DNA of 56,056 bases from Actinomycetota bacterium (GTDB lineage: Bacteria > Actinomycetota > Actinomycetes > Actinomycetales > Microbacteriaceae): NCBI GenBank assembly GCA_018268435.1, contig JAFDWP010000094.1:1-56056 (forward strand). The letters run 5' to 3'. Below the pieces are notes generated by a model. That model did not search any database and had not been told where the DNA came from. It was given only the letters and a program-made list of their open reading frames with translations. Shown piece by piece: positions 9,661 to 17,878 of this stretch; position 1 is the stretch's first letter; every line of letters begins with the position of its first letter. The translations under genes and the position numbers were made by a program.

Positions 9661-10779
9661 ATGACGATCCACGACGGCCGCGGAGGCCCGCACACCCCTG
9701 ATCGAAGGGCTGCCGACAGCCCCATCCACCAGGGCATCGTGCCCTCCTACCTCCTCGCCAAGCTCGCCGAATCCGAACGCTACGCACAGGCCGCGGAGGC
9801 GGCCCGGCAGACGCTGATCGCGCCGCCGCCCGCACAGCACCGCTCCCAGCTGCGGCTGTCCATCGGTGAGGACGGCTCCCTGGTCGCCACCGTCGAGGCG
9901 GCCCCGAACCGCACCATCAGCGACGCGCACAGCACAGAGCACCTGCCCGGCACCGTGGTGCGCACGGAGGATCAGCCGCCGGTCGCCGACGTCGCCGTCA
10001 ACCAGGCGTACGACGGGCTCGGTGCGACATTCCAGATGCTGCTCGACGCGTTCCAGCGCAACTCGATCGACGGCAACGGCCTGCCGCTCGATGCGAGCGT
10101 GCACTACGGATCCGGCTACGACAACGCGTTCTGGAACGGCGAGCGGATGGTGTTCGGCGACGGCGACGGCGAGGTGTTCCAGGGGTTCACCGGGTCGACC
10201 ACGGTGATCGGCCACGAGCTCGGTCACGGCGTCATCCAGTACACCGCGGGCCTGGAGTACCAGGGGCAGCCGGGAGCGCTCAACGAGTCCCTCGCCGACG
10301 TGTTCGGCGCGCTCACCGAGCAGCACCTGCTCGATCAGACCGCCGCCGAGGCCAGCTGGCTCATCGGCGCCGGGATCTTCACCCCCGCGGTGCACGGCAT
10401 CGCGCTGCGGTCGATGATGCATCCCGGCACGGCGTACGACGACCCCGAGCTCGGCAGGGATCCGCAGCCGGCCGACATGAGCGGCTACGTGAAGACCGCC
10501 GACGACAACGGCGGGGTGCACATCAACTCGGGCATCCCGAACCGCGCGTTCGCGCTGTTCGCCGTCGAACTGGGCGGCAAGGCCTGGGAGACGGCGGGAT
10601 CCGTCTGGTACCGCGCGCTGACCGGTGGGTTATCGGCGACGGCGACCTTCGCGCAGTTCGCCGCCGCGACGCTGCGGGAGGCGGACGCGGTCGATGCGGC
10701 GACGGGGGATGCGGCCCGGATGGCCTGGGCGTCGGTGGGAGTGATCAAGGTGGCCGGCGATGCGCGCGCCCGCCGCTGA
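9661..10779 (+). CDS. M4-family metallopeptidase (protealysin-like)
   Basis: A 372-residue thermolysin-family zinc protease. HELGH (residues 185-189) supplies two zinc ligands, NESLAD with Glu near 209 the third, and GGVHINSGIPNRAF near 280 the transition-state His region. The short propeptide starting near SPIHQGIVPSYLL is protealysin-like, and there is no classical signal peptide. Family members hydrolyse peptide bonds before hydrophobic residues. It overlaps the next gene by 20 bp; that neighbour is its probable inhibitor. Confidence 0.9.
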   Translation: MTIHDGRGGPHTPDRRAADSPIHQGIVPSYLLAKLAESERYAQAAEAARQTLIAPPPAQHRSQLRLSIGEDGSLVATVEAAPNRTISDAHSTEHLPGTVVRTEDQPPVADVAVNQAYDGLGATFQMLLDAFQRNSIDGNGLPLDASVHYGSGYDNAFWNGERMVFGDGDGEVFQGFTGSTTVIGHELGHGVIQYTAGLEYQGQPGALNESLADVFGALTEQHLLDQTAAEASWLIGAGIFTPAVHGIALRSMMHPGTAYDDPELGRDPQPADMSGYVKTADDNGGVHINSGIPNRAFALFAVELGGKAWETAGSVWYRALTGGLSATATFAQFAAATLREADAVDAATGDAARMAWASVGVIKVAGDARARR

Positions 10780-11149
10780 CCTGCCCGCGGACGGGACGCC
10801 GGGCGGGGATGCGGCCGACGATGTGCCGGCCGCCTCGGCGGGATCCCACCCCCACGATCACGACGACGTCGCGATCCTCGTCGTGCGCAGCGGCGGCATC
10901 GCCGGCATGACGAGGCGCTGGAGCGTGCAGCCCTCCGGGAACGACGTCGGCCCGTGGATCGTCCTGGTGGAGCGCTGCCCCTGGGATGAGAAGCCCGAGC
11001 CCGGAACCGGCGCCGACCGCTTCATCTGGCACATCGAGGTCAGCCTCCGCAGCGTGCGGCACGAGCAGGTGATCCCGGAGGAGCACCTGTCCGGGCCGTG
11101 GCGCGAGCTCGTCGACGCCGTGCGCGCGGCGGACGCCTCCGCGCACTGA
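10760..11149 (+). CDS. Probable emfourin-type inhibitor of the M4 peptidase
   Basis: A 129-residue protein starting inside the 3' end of the protease gene, so translation is coupled. After a low-complexity N-terminus (about residues 1-35), a compact domain begins at AILVVRSGGIAGMTRRWSV, a pattern like emfourin, the small proteinaceous inhibitor described next to the protealysin gene of Serratia. Tight coupling to an M4 protease gene strengthens the call. Emfourins are thought to keep the cytoplasmic protease inactive until release. Sequence similarity is judged by eye, so the name is probable rather than certain. Confidence 0.7.
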   Translation: MRAPAADLPADGTPGGDAADDVPAASAGSHPHDHDDVAILVVRSGGIAGMTRRWSVQPSGNDVGPWIVLVERCPWDEKPEPGTGADRFIWHIEVSLRSVRHEQVIPEEHLSGPWRELVDAVRAADASAH

Positions 11150-11150
11150 A

Positions 11151-11190
11151 CGGCGTCGCCCTCAGTCGGCGTCGCCCTCAGTCGGCGTCG
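11151..11190. repeat. Tandem 16-bp repeat across a stop codon
   Basis: The unit CGGCGTCGCCCTCAGT occurs at 11151-11166 and 11167-11182, followed by half a unit to 11190. It spans the stop codon (11178-11180) of the small leftward gene and follows the inhibitor gene's stop. Unit loss or gain would change the gap and the last codons of the leftward gene. Confidence 0.8.
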
Positions 11191-11366
11191 GGCTGGGCAG
11201 GCGGCAGCGGGATCGCGATGCTCGCGGCGGAGGTCGTCGGGCCGAGTCCGAGCGGATCCGCCGACGGCGGCGCGGGCAGCAGGTCCGTCTCGTCGCGGTC
11301 GAGCGGCTCACCGGGAAGCGCCGCCCAGGGGCTCGGCTCCTCGGGCTTCTGCGTGAACATGCCCAT
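11178..11366 (-). CDS. Small Pro/Asp-rich hypothetical protein
   Basis: A 62-residue acidic, proline-rich peptide beginning MGMFTQKPEEPSPWAALPGE. The ATG at 11366 is preferred over the longer open frame because the upstream extension is Arg-rich and shadow-like. A second ATG lies two codons downstream. No known domain; the protein looks largely disordered. It ends within a tandem repeat. Function unknown. Confidence 0.5.
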   Translation of the reverse strand: MGMFTQKPEEPSPWAALPGEPLDRDETDLLPAPPSADPLGLGPTTSAASIAIPLPPAQPDAD

Positions 11367-11471
11367 GCGTCCATTGTGCGCCCACCGGCGCGCGGCGGCG
11401 TGGATCCGCCCGCGTTCGACGCGCTTCGGCGCCTGCGGATCCGCCTCCCCGACCACGCCCTCCGGCGGCGC

Positions 11472-12527
11472 TCAGCCGCGCAGGAGCGACGCGCGCTCCG
11501 ACACCCGCGGCTCGTCGGGAGACAGCACGGCGAGGACGCGCACGAACGTCGTCATCCAGACCAGGCCCAGCCCCACCGCGATCGCCTCGAGACCGGCGGA
11601 GGAGTAGAGCCCGACCGGCCAGTGCAGCACCACGGCCGCGGCAACCAGAACGCCGAGCCCCACGGTCGCGATGACGAGAGCGCGGGGCGGACCGGGCACG
11701 GCCCCCGTCGAGGTCACCGCGGCGACCGCGAACAGCAGGAGCGTGCTGATCGCCGCGACCCAGTGCACCACGCGGTTCAGCTCGATCGGCACGAACCCGA
11801 CCACGGCGAGCGCGAGTCCCGTCAGCCCCCACAGCACCACAACCGCGGCGATCCGACGCAGCGCCGCGTCGCCGCGCAGCCGGTGCAGGTCGCGGCCGAT
11901 GTACGACCCGACCGTGGCGAACAGCAGTCCGGCGACGATGAGCGTGCCGTTGAACGCCCAGCCGCGCGCCCCGAGCCCGAGCTGGGAGAAGTTCCGCTGC
12001 CACCACAGCGGATCGGCCGAGGTCGCCATGGCGAACAGGGTGCCGATGGTGAGGAACCCGAACAGCAGCGTCGCGAGGTCGCGGGTGCGGATGCCGACCC
12101 CGGCGGTGTAGGCGAAGCGTCCGCCGACCGCCGCGGCGACGCCGGCGATGAGACCGCCTCCGAGGGCGGGCGCGGTGAAGCCGGGAAGCCCGGCGGCGAA
12201 CACGACACCCCCGAGCAGGGTGCCGAAGGCCGTCACGGCGGCGAACACGACCGTGAGCGCGACCGCGGAGACATGCGAGACCACCGTCTGCCACGGCGGC
12301 ATGGGGTCCGTCTCGCCGCGCCGGTTCTGCAGGGTGCTCACCACGAATGCGGCGGCCGCGATGACCGCGGCGATCGCGGCGACGGGCATGCTGAGCGATC
12401 CGGCTCCGGTCAGGGTGCGCGGCGGACCCTGCAGCACGAGCAGGCCGGCGACCGTGCCCAGGACGAAGCAGATCGCCGTCGCCCACACCGTGCGGGTCTC
12501 CTGGCGCAGGAGCTCGGACGTGTCCAT
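11472..12527 (-). CDS. DUF998-type integral membrane protein
   Basis: A 351-residue protein with about eight or nine hydrophobic helices spread over its whole length and short polar loops. Helix spacing and loop residues such as LWWQRNFSQLG resemble the DUF998 membrane proteins of actinomycetes, whose role is not established. It lies alone between two leftward genes with modest gaps, and no regulatory motif stands out. Confidence 0.7.
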   Translation of the reverse strand: MDTSELLRQETRTVWATAICFVLGTVAGLLVLQGPPRTLTGAGSLSMPVAAIAAVIAAAAFVVSTLQNRRGETDPMPPWQTVVSHVSAVALTVVFAAVTAFGTLLGGVVFAAGLPGFTAPALGGGLIAGVAAAVGGRFAYTAGVGIRTRDLATLLFGFLTIGTLFAMATSADPLWWQRNFSQLGLGARGWAFNGTLIVAGLLFATVGSYIGRDLHRLRGDAALRRIAAVVVLWGLTGLALAVVGFVPIELNRVVHWVAAISTLLLFAVAAVTSTGAVPGPPRALVIATVGLGVLVAAAVVLHWPVGLYSSAGLEAIAVGLGLVWMTTFVRVLAVLSPDEPRVSERASLLRG

Positions 12528-12570
12528 GCCCTCATCGAACCACGCAGTGCCGACGTGCGGCCCCCGAACC

Positions 12571-12662
12571 GCGGATCGGCGGATCCCCTGCGCATCCGGA
12601 TCAGCGGATCGACGGATCAGCGGATCGACGGATCGTCGGATCCGCGGATCAGCGACGGATCG
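12571..12662. repeat. GATC-rich tandem repeat
   Basis: A run of CGGATC-based units, including a perfect 16-bp duplication (ATCAGCGGATCGACGG twice from about 12599), fills the gap between two leftward genes and enters the end of the 12649 gene. It is an extreme local version of the GGATCC bias of the flanking chromosome. Confidence 0.75.
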
Positions 12663-13212
12663 TCCCCGTGCCGCCGTACATCTCGCCGCGCACCGGCCAG
12701 CGTCCGTTGTGCTGGCGGAACTCGTTCGCGCGCAGCAGCGGCGAGAGGTCGTACAGATTGGGGTTCAGGCGCAGCCGGGGTCCCGAGGCCGCGCGCACGG
12801 TGAGCCGGAGCTGTCCGCCGGACGCGCGCACGGCGAACGTGACGATGTCGGCGTACGCGATCAGGCCCTCCCGGCCCCACGCGGTGCGGAACGCGACCTC
12901 GTCCCCCCGCGGCTCGACGTAGAAGTTGCGGTACATCAGCAGGAACCCGGCGCCGCCGAGGGCGATCGCCAGCGACGCGATCCGCATCGGCCAGAGCACG
13001 CCATCGGGGTTGCCGGCGGTGAACGACGCCAGCGCCATCAGCACGCCGCCGGCGATGAACAGGATCCCCACGAAGAGCACCAGCTTCGGCATGCGCTGGC
13101 GCGCAGGCACCTCGGCCGAGCGGTTCGGGTGCCGGCGCATCCGCGACACGGCGGCCGCGACCAGCACCAGCACGGCGAGCACGAGGAGGATCCTCACCAC
13201 GAAGGCGGACAT
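12649..13212 (-). CDS. Membrane protein with C-terminal PH-like domain, unknown function
   Basis: A 187-residue protein with three predicted membrane helices (about residues 5-22, 45-62 and 75-92), then a soluble beta-rich region of about 95 residues. The FYVEPRGDEVAFRTAWGREGLIAY stretch resembles bacterial PH-like membrane-associated domains, but this is a weak visual match. The C-terminal codons run into the GATC-rich repeat. Function unknown. Confidence 0.6.
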   Translation of the reverse strand: MSAFVVRILLVLAVLVLVAAAVSRMRRHPNRSAEVPARQRMPKLVLFVGILFIAGGVLMALASFTAGNPDGVLWPMRIASLAIALGGAGFLLMYRNFYVEPRGDEVAFRTAWGREGLIAYADIVTFAVRASGGQLRLTVRAASGPRLRLNPNLYDLSPLLRANEFRQHNGRWPVRGEMYGGTGTIRR

Positions 13213-13323
13213 CCTCCGACCGTATCAACTGCAGGCCCTCGTCCCGCGCCGGATACCGTCCCGGGAGCCCCCGGCGCAACCGCATCAGCGCATCCGCACC
13301 CGCCCCGCCAAGCCCCGCCCCGT

Positions 13324-13417
13324 CCCGTCGGAAAACGGAGGCCACTGACGCCGAACGCGGCGTGTCGAGACCGGATCCGATCCCGACACGCCGTGTGCTC
13401 CTCCGTTTTCCGACGGG
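13324..13417. repeat. Nested inverted repeat with 18-bp perfect outer arms
   Basis: The outer arms CCCGTCGGAAAACGGAGG (13324-13341) and its reverse complement (13400-13417) enclose an inner pair built on GCGTGTCG / CGACACGC, with GGATCC in the loop. It sits between the convergent-side ends of two leftward genes. Architecture is shared with the 6885-6972 element, suggesting a dispersed palindromic element of the host genome. Confidence 0.8.
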
Positions 13418-13452
13418 GGGCGGGCAAGGCGCCCCGCGGATCCGGATCCCGG

Positions 13453-14430
13453 TCAGACCAGGACGAGGTCCTCCAGCCGGGCGTAGGACGACTCCATGCC
13501 GTCGATCATCCCGGTGGCGAGGATCATGTCGCGGGTCGCCGCGTCGGGGTACGCGATGACCAGGGTGATCAGCGTCGCGCCGTCCTCCTCGTACAGCGAG
13601 AGGTCGTTCAGCGTAGTCGGCCCCTCGGTCCCCTGCATGCGCTCGGTGGTCACGGCGCGGCGCGGGGCATCCACGAGCAGCGCCTCGCCCTCGAAGCCGA
13701 AGCCCTGGCCGGGAGTGTCCCCGACCGGTGCCCAGCTGTTGCGGTACTTCTCCCCGGCGGCGAGGGCGACCACGCATTCGGTCATCTCCCACCCGTCGGG
13801 TCCGAGCAGCCAGCGCTTCATGAGCTCCGGGTCGTGGTGCGCGCGCCAGACCAGATCCTGCGGGCCGTCGACGAGGCGCGTGATCCGCACGCGGGTCTCG
13901 TCGACCATCTCGAGCCGGGTGCCCTTGCCCTGCGCGTACTCGCGCAGATCCTGCAGCACCGCATCGAGCTGACTCATCGCCATGGTCGTGCCCTCGATCG
14001 CGCCCATCGCGACGACCTGCTCGAGCGCCTCGGCCGAGTCGAAGTACGACACGTTCGTCATGCGCGTACCGTCGGCCGACGGGTCGAAGGCGAACGTCAT
14101 GCGCATGCTGGGGAAGCCGTCGAGAGGTGCGCCGTCGTCTCCGACGAACGAGTCGATCACCTCGAAGCCGCGGGGGGCATCGATGGCGAGGAACTCCCAG
14201 GATCCGCTCGAACGCTCGCCCCGCGGACCGTTCATCGTGTACTTCGCCCGCCCGCCGACCGTGAGGTCGAACGCGGTGAACGTGGCCGGCCAGTTGGGCG
14301 GGCCCCAGAAGCGCTCGAGCTGGCGCGGGTCGGAATAGACCGACCACACGCGCTCGACGGGAGCGGCGAGGTCGGCGACGACGGTCATCGTCAGGTTCTC
14401 CGGGTCGGTGGTGACAGCGGTGACGGGCAT
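13453..14430 (-). CDS. SRPBCC (AHSA1-like) protein with two tandem domains
   Basis: A 325-residue soluble protein made of two START-like/AHSA1 units: residues about 10-150 (APVERVWSVYSDPRQLERFWGPP) and 165-320 (GPQDLVWRAHHDPELMKRWLLGP). Each has the typical W-G-P and late helix. These folds bind small hydrophobic ligands; the ligand here is unknown. It lies 29 bp downstream of an ArsR-type regulator and is very probably cotranscribed, an arrangement repeated in many actinomycetes in which the regulator controls its own operon. Confidence 0.85.
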   Translation of the reverse strand: MPVTAVTTDPENLTMTVVADLAAPVERVWSVYSDPRQLERFWGPPNWPATFTAFDLTVGGRAKYTMNGPRGERSSGSWEFLAIDAPRGFEVIDSFVGDDGAPLDGFPSMRMTFAFDPSADGTRMTNVSYFDSAEALEQVVAMGAIEGTTMAMSQLDAVLQDLREYAQGKGTRLEMVDETRVRITRLVDGPQDLVWRAHHDPELMKRWLLGPDGWEMTECVVALAAGEKYRNSWAPVGDTPGQGFGFEGEALLVDAPRRAVTTERMQGTEGPTTLNDLSLYEEDGATLITLVIAYPDAATRDMILATGMIDGMESSYARLEDLVLV

Positions 14431-14459
14431 GTCGATCTCCTTGTCGGTCGGTTCTGCGT

Positions 14460-14831
14460 TCAGGACGACGCGTCTGCGGGATCCGGATCCGGTTCCGGAT
14501 CCTCGGCGAGCAGATCGTCGAGGCGGGCGATCCGCGCCCGCCAGAGGTCTTCGTAGCGGGCGAGCAGCGCCCTGGCACGCGCGATCATCTCGGGATTCGC
14601 GCGGACCAGCCGCTCGCGTCCCTCGGCGCGCTTGACGATGAGCTCGGCCGCCTCCAGCACCGCGACGTGCTTCTGCACCGCCGCGAACGACATGTCGTAG
14701 TCGCGGGCGAGCTCGGAGACCGATCGCTCGGCTTCGATGGTGCGGCGCAGGATGTCGCGCCGCGTGCTCGCCGCGAGGGCCTGGAACACACGGTCGATCT
14801 GTTCATCGCTGAGTTCATTTCGTACAACCAT
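14460..14831 (-). CDS. ArsR-family HTH repressor of the SRPBCC operon
   Basis: A 123-residue winged-helix protein. FQALAASTRRDILRRTIEAERSVSELA followed by the recognition helix MSFAAVQKHVAVLEAAELI is the ArsR/SdpR pattern. No cysteine pair for metals is present, so it is not a typical metal sensor. The start codon lies inside a perfect 18-bp palindrome, implying autoregulation. The C-terminus is acidic and low complexity. Confidence 0.85.
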   Translation of the reverse strand: MVVRNELSDEQIDRVFQALAASTRRDILRRTIEAERSVSELARDYDMSFAAVQKHVAVLEAAELIVKRAEGRERLVRANPEMIARARALLARYEDLWRARIARLDDLLAEDPEPDPDPADASS

Positions 14832-14840
14832 TTGGTTGTA
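14823..14840. promoter_or_regulatory. Perfect 18-bp palindrome, probable ArsR-type operator
   Basis: TACAACCATTTGGTTGTA is a perfect palindrome covering the ATG (14829-14831) of the leftward repressor gene. A repressor bound here would block initiation; the mRNA leader must be very short or absent. Confidence 0.75.
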
Positions 14841-14862
14841 GGTTAGGACCGATGGATCCGGG

Positions 14863-14960
14863 TGTCAAGGGGGAACTTGTCGAGAACGGGTTCCCGTTGC
14901 ATTTTCGGGCCTTTCGTTGCACTAGCGAATCTTCCCGCTGCACTAAATGCAACGAAACGC
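14863..14960 (+). repeat. Probable left end of the Tn7-like element with repeated TnsB-type sites
   Basis: Starting at TGTCA (14863), three related direct repeats spaced about 20 bp apart are visible: TTCCCGTTGCAT (14891), TTTCGTTGCACT (14912) and TTCCCGCTGCAC (14932). An inverted copy, TGCAACGAAACG, lies at 14948. Terminal TGT and short spaced repeats are what Tn7-like transposase ends look like. The exact boundary and target duplication are not proven, because the matching right end was not found. Confidence 0.5.
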
Positions 14961-15026
14961 CGACGCACGCACGATCACCCGAGCGAACCTGCCGCATCAT
15001 CGAGGCAGATGCGGAGGAGATGCAGG

Positions 15027-15851
15027 GTGCAGCCAGTCGATGTCGCGAAGCGGATAGCCGCACGGCGTCGCTCGCCCTACACCGAGGTCCACTGGGTGCC
15101 GCGTACCGTTGAGCGCCCCGTCAGCGACTCACCGGGCGGGCACGAGTACGCCGTCGCCGAGCGAGAACTGGGGGAGCGGGACTGGGCGGCGATCGATCCG
15201 GTGCTGGTGCGCATCTCCAAAGGTGTCCGGCACCGCTTCACCGGCGCGATGTACTTCTGGCAGCGGACTCGCAGCCACGTGTGGTGCGAGTCTCAGGAGG
15301 AGCGCTGGGAGGTGCTGTGGCTGGACTACGGCGGCCAGGTCGAGCGTCTCTGGGCCCAGCCGATGGCGGTCGCGTTCGGGCACGGGTCCCCGTTGGCGGG
15401 GTACTGGCACATCCCCGACCTGCTCGCGCAGTTCACCGACGGCAGCTACGGACTGTTCGATGTCCGGCCGGCCGAACAGATCGATGACCGAGCACGCCAG
15501 CAGTTCAGCGAGACCGCGAAGCTCTGCGAGACCCTTGGCTGGCATTACAGGGTGCTGACCGGACACGACCCCCTGGCGACTCAGAACCTCAACTGCTTGT
15601 CCGCGTCTCGTCACGCCCGGTGCAGGCCGGCGCCGGAGGTGGAGTCTCTGATCCTGGACGCCGCTCACGGTGGCAAGTCGCGTGGCGAGTTGTGCCGGAT
15701 CGCGTCCCCGGAGTGCCCTCCGCTGGCCTGCGCGTGGGTCGACAACCTCGCCTGGCGTGGCCTGCTCGACCTTGACCTGTCTGCGGTGTTCAGCAGTGAC
15801 ACCGTGTTCACCACTTCTGAGCGCGTCCTGGAGGAGGGAAGAGCGAGCTGA
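15027..15851 (+). CDS. TnsA-like transposase endonuclease subunit
   Basis: A 274-residue protein. The GTG at 15027 is preferred because GGAGGAG lies about 9 nt upstream. The central region WCESQEERWEVLWLDYGG with Glu near 91-95, HIPDLL with Asp 131, then LFDVRP is the restriction-endonuclease core of the TnsA-like heteromeric transposase subunit, which cuts the non-transferred strand at element ends. The third catalytic position, usually Lys in a D-x-K motif, reads Arg (DVRP, residue 147). It overlaps the transposase gene start by 1 bp, as in a coupled operon. Confidence 0.8.
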   Translation: MQPVDVAKRIAARRRSPYTEVHWVPRTVERPVSDSPGGHEYAVAERELGERDWAAIDPVLVRISKGVRHRFTGAMYFWQRTRSHVWCESQEERWEVLWLDYGGQVERLWAQPMAVAFGHGSPLAGYWHIPDLLAQFTDGSYGLFDVRPAEQIDDRARQQFSETAKLCETLGWHYRVLTGHDPLATQNLNCLSASRHARCRPAPEVESLILDAAHGGKSRGELCRIASPECPPLACAWVDNLAWRGLLDLDLSAVFSSDTVFTTSERVLEEGRAS

Positions 15852-17878
15852 TGTTTGACGAACACAAGCTGCGGCTCGGCGACACTGTCGAGATCGACGG
15901 CGAGACGTGGGTGTGGGAAGCGGTGCGCCGCGGTACCGAGGCCAAGCTGCGAAAGGACGGTTCCGCCGACGACTGGCTTGTGGTGTCGGTCCCGGAACTG
16001 CTCTCCCACGCGGGCAGCGCCCGGCGCGCCTCCGATGTCGCGCTGCGACCTGCCGGCGACGACTGGCCGGCCGACGTGCAGGACATGGAGAAGCACCTGC
16101 TGGAAGCGTTCCGTGGCATACCGATGGATCCGACGGCGACCAGCTCGCGCGCGCAGTACGACCCCGCGGTGACGACCCAGGAGCAACGGATCGCGTCGAA
16201 AGTCTCCGAGATCGCGGGGACGTCCTTGGCGCGGTCCCGGCGGACGCTCTACAACCTCTGGGAGGCCTACAACACTGACGGCGTCGCCGGGCTGGATGCC
16301 CGTATGCACCGCAAGGCCAAGAAGAGGCTGACGATCGCGAAGGCCGATCCTCGTCTGGTCGCCGTCATCGATCGGGCCCTCGACGACCGGAAGACGCTGC
16401 CGACCACCACCCGTCGTCATTGCGCCGTGCTGGTGCGCCGGATGCTGGAGAGCATGTACCCCGGCGACCCGATCTGCGACATCACGAGCAGCACCCTGCA
16501 GAGCTACATCAACGAGCGCGATGCGGGCCGGTACAGCTTCGACAAAGCCACCACCCGGCGTACCGCCGCCAACAGCCCGGACCGTCAGCACTTCTCCGGC
16601 AACGCCTTTCGGCTCGGCGCGGTCTGCGAGATCGACTCGACCAAGCTGGACGTGCAGGTGTGGGACGACAAGGGCAACACCTTCCGTCCGACTGTGACGG
16701 CGTTGTTCGACGTCTCCTGCCGGGTGCCGCTCGCCTGGGCGATCCATGCCGATGCACCGAACGGCTTCGACCATGCGCTGCTCCTGGCGCGCGCGATCGT
16801 CGGCCGCAAGGCCATCCCTGGCTCCGCGGCGGCAGAGTTGTCCGGATCGGCCACCCTCCCGGTCGCGTTGATGAAGCGGGTCAACTCGTACCTGGACGAC
16901 GACTCGCTGGCCGTGCCGTGGATCTTCCCGCACGCGATCACCATCGACGGCGGGGCCGATTTCCGCTCCGCCACCTTCGAGGCCGCGTGCCGCGCGTTCG
17001 GCATCACCCTGGTGCTCGCTCCCCCCAATACCCCGACGGTGAAGCCGCATGTCGAGCGCAACTTCGGCACCACCTCCACCGACTTCGCAACCTGGCTCGC
17101 CGGCGCGACCGGGAGCTCGGTCGCCAACCGCGGCAAGCGGGACACCCCGACGCTCACTCTCGACTCGGTGCGGCTCGCGTTCGACGCCTGGATCACGACC
17201 GTCTACCTGAACAAGCAGCATGGCGGCTTGAAGTCGCCGCTGTTCCCGGGGCGCGAGTGGACGCCGAACCAGATGTACGCGGCACTGTTCGAGGTCGGGC
17301 CCGGGGTGCAGCTGCCCTTCCGCGCCGAAGACTTCTTCACGCTGCTGCCCACCAAGCCTCGCGTCATCAGCAGCGAGGGCATCGAGTTCAACAACCGCAC
17401 CTACGACTCGCCGCTCCTGGCCGATCTCCGCGGCCGCTCCCTGACCGGAGCAGCGGCCGGCACGACCCGGGCACGGAAGTTCGACATCAGCTACGACCCG
17501 TACAACTCCAACGCCGTCTGGGTGCGGCACCCCGAGACCGAGGAGTGGATCGAGTGCTGGGACACGGCACTCGAGGACCGGGCAGCCTGGATGGCGGCCG
17601 AGACAGCGGTGAAGCTGGTCGAGCGGTTCGGAACCGGTGGACCAGGAGAGACCCCGAGAACAGCCGAGTTCCTGGACGATATCGAGCGGCGTGCCCGTAG
17701 CGACAAGCGCGCCCGCGCCCGCCACCTCCGCGACCAACGCACCGTCGGCAGCGCGACGGACGCCGCCGAGCCCGCGCCGATCGATCTGCGGGAGTGGGCC
17801 GACCCGGTGGACGTCGACGACATCGACTGGGACTCGCCCGACTACGACCCCGTCACGGTGAAGGAGATCCGCGCGTGA
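15851..17878 (+). CDS. TnsB/TniA-type DDE transposase (Mu-like core)
   Basis: A 675-residue transposase. HTH-rich DNA-binding regions occupy residues 100-240 (SLARSRRTLYNLWEAYNTDG is one). The retroviral-integrase fold carries the catalytic triad: Asp 262 in CEIDSTKLD, Asp 366 in ITIDGGADF and Glu 402 in KPHVERNFG. A Mu-transposase-type C-terminal beta domain follows, then a basic tail that may contact the ATPase. It performs strand transfer. It overlaps the ATPase gene by 4 bp. Confidence 0.92.
   Translation: MFDEHKLRLGDTVEIDGETWVWEAVRRGTEAKLRKDGSADDWLVVSVPELLSHAGSARRASDVALRPAGDDWPADVQDMEKHLLEAFRGIPMDPTATSSRAQYDPAVTTQEQRIASKVSEIAGTSLARSRRTLYNLWEAYNTDGVAGLDARMHRKAKKRLTIAKADPRLVAVIDRALDDRKTLPTTTRRHCAVLVRRMLESMYPGDPICDITSSTLQSYINERDAGRYSFDKATTRRTAANSPDRQHFSGNAFRLGAVCEIDSTKLDVQVWDDKGNTFRPTVTALFDVSCRVPLAWAIHADAPNGFDHALLLARAIVGRKAIPGSAAAELSGSATLPVALMKRVNSYLDDDSLAVPWIFPHAITIDGGADFRSATFEAACRAFGITLVLAPPNTPTVKPHVERNFGTTSTDFATWLAGATGSSVANRGKRDTPTLTLDSVRLAFDAWITTVYLNKQHGGLKSPLFPGREWTPNQMYAALFEVGPGVQLPFRAEDFFTLLPTKPRVISSEGIEFNNRTYDSPLLADLRGRSLTGAAAGTTRARKFDISYDPYNSNAVWVRHPETEEWIECWDTALEDRAAWMAAETAVKLVERFGTGGPGETPRTAEFLDDIERRARSDKRARARHLRDQRTVGSATDAAEPAPIDLREWADPVDVDDIDWDSPDYDPVTVKEIRA

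Noticed and set aside
11151..11190. Short tandem repeat considered as a CRISPR fragment
   Set aside because: Units are contiguous without spacers and only 2.5 copies; no cas genes occur in the window.
15665..17737. 690-codon open frame antisense to the transposase
   Set aside because: A shadow of the DDE transposase, which carries an intact D-D-E triad.
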